Part shown: in pieces, positions 13,603 to 13,673 of the stretch
Layout of the letters: each line of letters begins with the position of its first letter
Position numbering within the stretch: the first letter of the stretch is position 1
NCBI GenBank assembly: GCA_002317305.1
Contig: DCIZ01000114.1
Location: 1-13,673, forward strand
DNA from: Campylobacter sp. UBA1713
Lineage (GTDB): Bacteria; Campylobacterota; Campylobacteria; Campylobacterales; Campylobacteraceae
Direction: 5' to 3'
Length of the DNA: 13,673 bases
Notes under the pieces: generated by a model
What the model was told of the DNA's origin: nothing
Database searches by the model: none
Seen by the model: only the letters and a program-made list of their open reading frames with translations
Position numbers and translations under genes: made by a program

Positions 13603-13673
13603 ACATTCGGAAAACAGAGTGTGGAGTTTTTGCAATTATCAAAAAAAAGTAAAATCAACGCCGTCATTCTGAG

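Larger units (their letters stand above)
13280..13673. repeat. Composite hairpin repeat, copy 4, running to the window end
   Basis: It begins inside the ribD stop region with GTTCGGAAAACTGAAAACGG, then AGAGAGCAG variants and GATTC-GACA-GAATC (13347-13360). Then come the variant G-A hairpin (13378-13408), four CCGTTTT heptads (13468-13495), GGGGCGAAGCCCC (13505-13517), a palindrome (13526-13580) and AAAAAGC-GATG-GCTTTTT (13585-13602). A new G-A hairpin starts at 13666 and is cut by the window end. No gene is visible in 13298-13673. Confidence 0.9.

Overview
The window looks like chromosomal DNA of a Campylobacter-like member of the Campylobacterota. This is inferred from AT-rich spacers full of AAATTT, a Campylobacter-style gene set (Tat-exported molybdoenzyme, TorD chaperone, split mod genes) and AAGGA-type ribosome binding sites behind A/T tracts. 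I would not name a species. Most of the window is a molybdenum locus. It holds cofactor assembly (mog, moeA), molybdate uptake (modB, modC, modA), a TorD-family chaperone and a DMSO-reductase-family molybdoenzyme with its four-cluster iron-sulfur subunit. A YbiT-type ABC-F ATPase and ribD follow.

Layout. 1-278 has no gene and carries the edge of a short repeat family. 279-1327 (minus) is an Abi_2/HEPN abortive-infection-like gene whose C-terminal part is in another frame. 1350-3071 (minus) is mog then moeA, 9 bp apart. 3446-4102 (plus) is modB. 4152-5702 (minus) is modA-modC, 9 bp apart and convergent with modB, so the transporter is split between two transcripts. 6256-9759 (plus) is torD-like, dmsA-like, dmsB-like, with no membrane-anchor gene after it. 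10546-12129 (minus) is the ABC-F gene, divergent from ribD (12191-13297, plus).

The genes fit together as follows. ModABC brings in molybdate, Mog adenylates molybdopterin, MoeA inserts molybdenum, the TorD-like protein guards the folding catalytic subunit, and the Tat pathway exports the assembled enzyme.

The most unusual content lies between the genes. A composite repeat of about 350-390 bp occurs four times in good condition (about 5785-6177, 9759-10134, 10135-10500 and 13280 to the window end), plus one decayed copy (about 3125-3330) and one partial copy (about 4115-4228). It is built from GGAAAAC-type heptads and at least five hairpin modules. One is a symmetric hairpin with tandem G-A mismatches and a GAAA loop. 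Another is a 20-21 bp near-perfect palindrome whose arms differ between loci while pairing is kept. The repeat also supplies the last 25 codons of modC and the stop codon of ribD.
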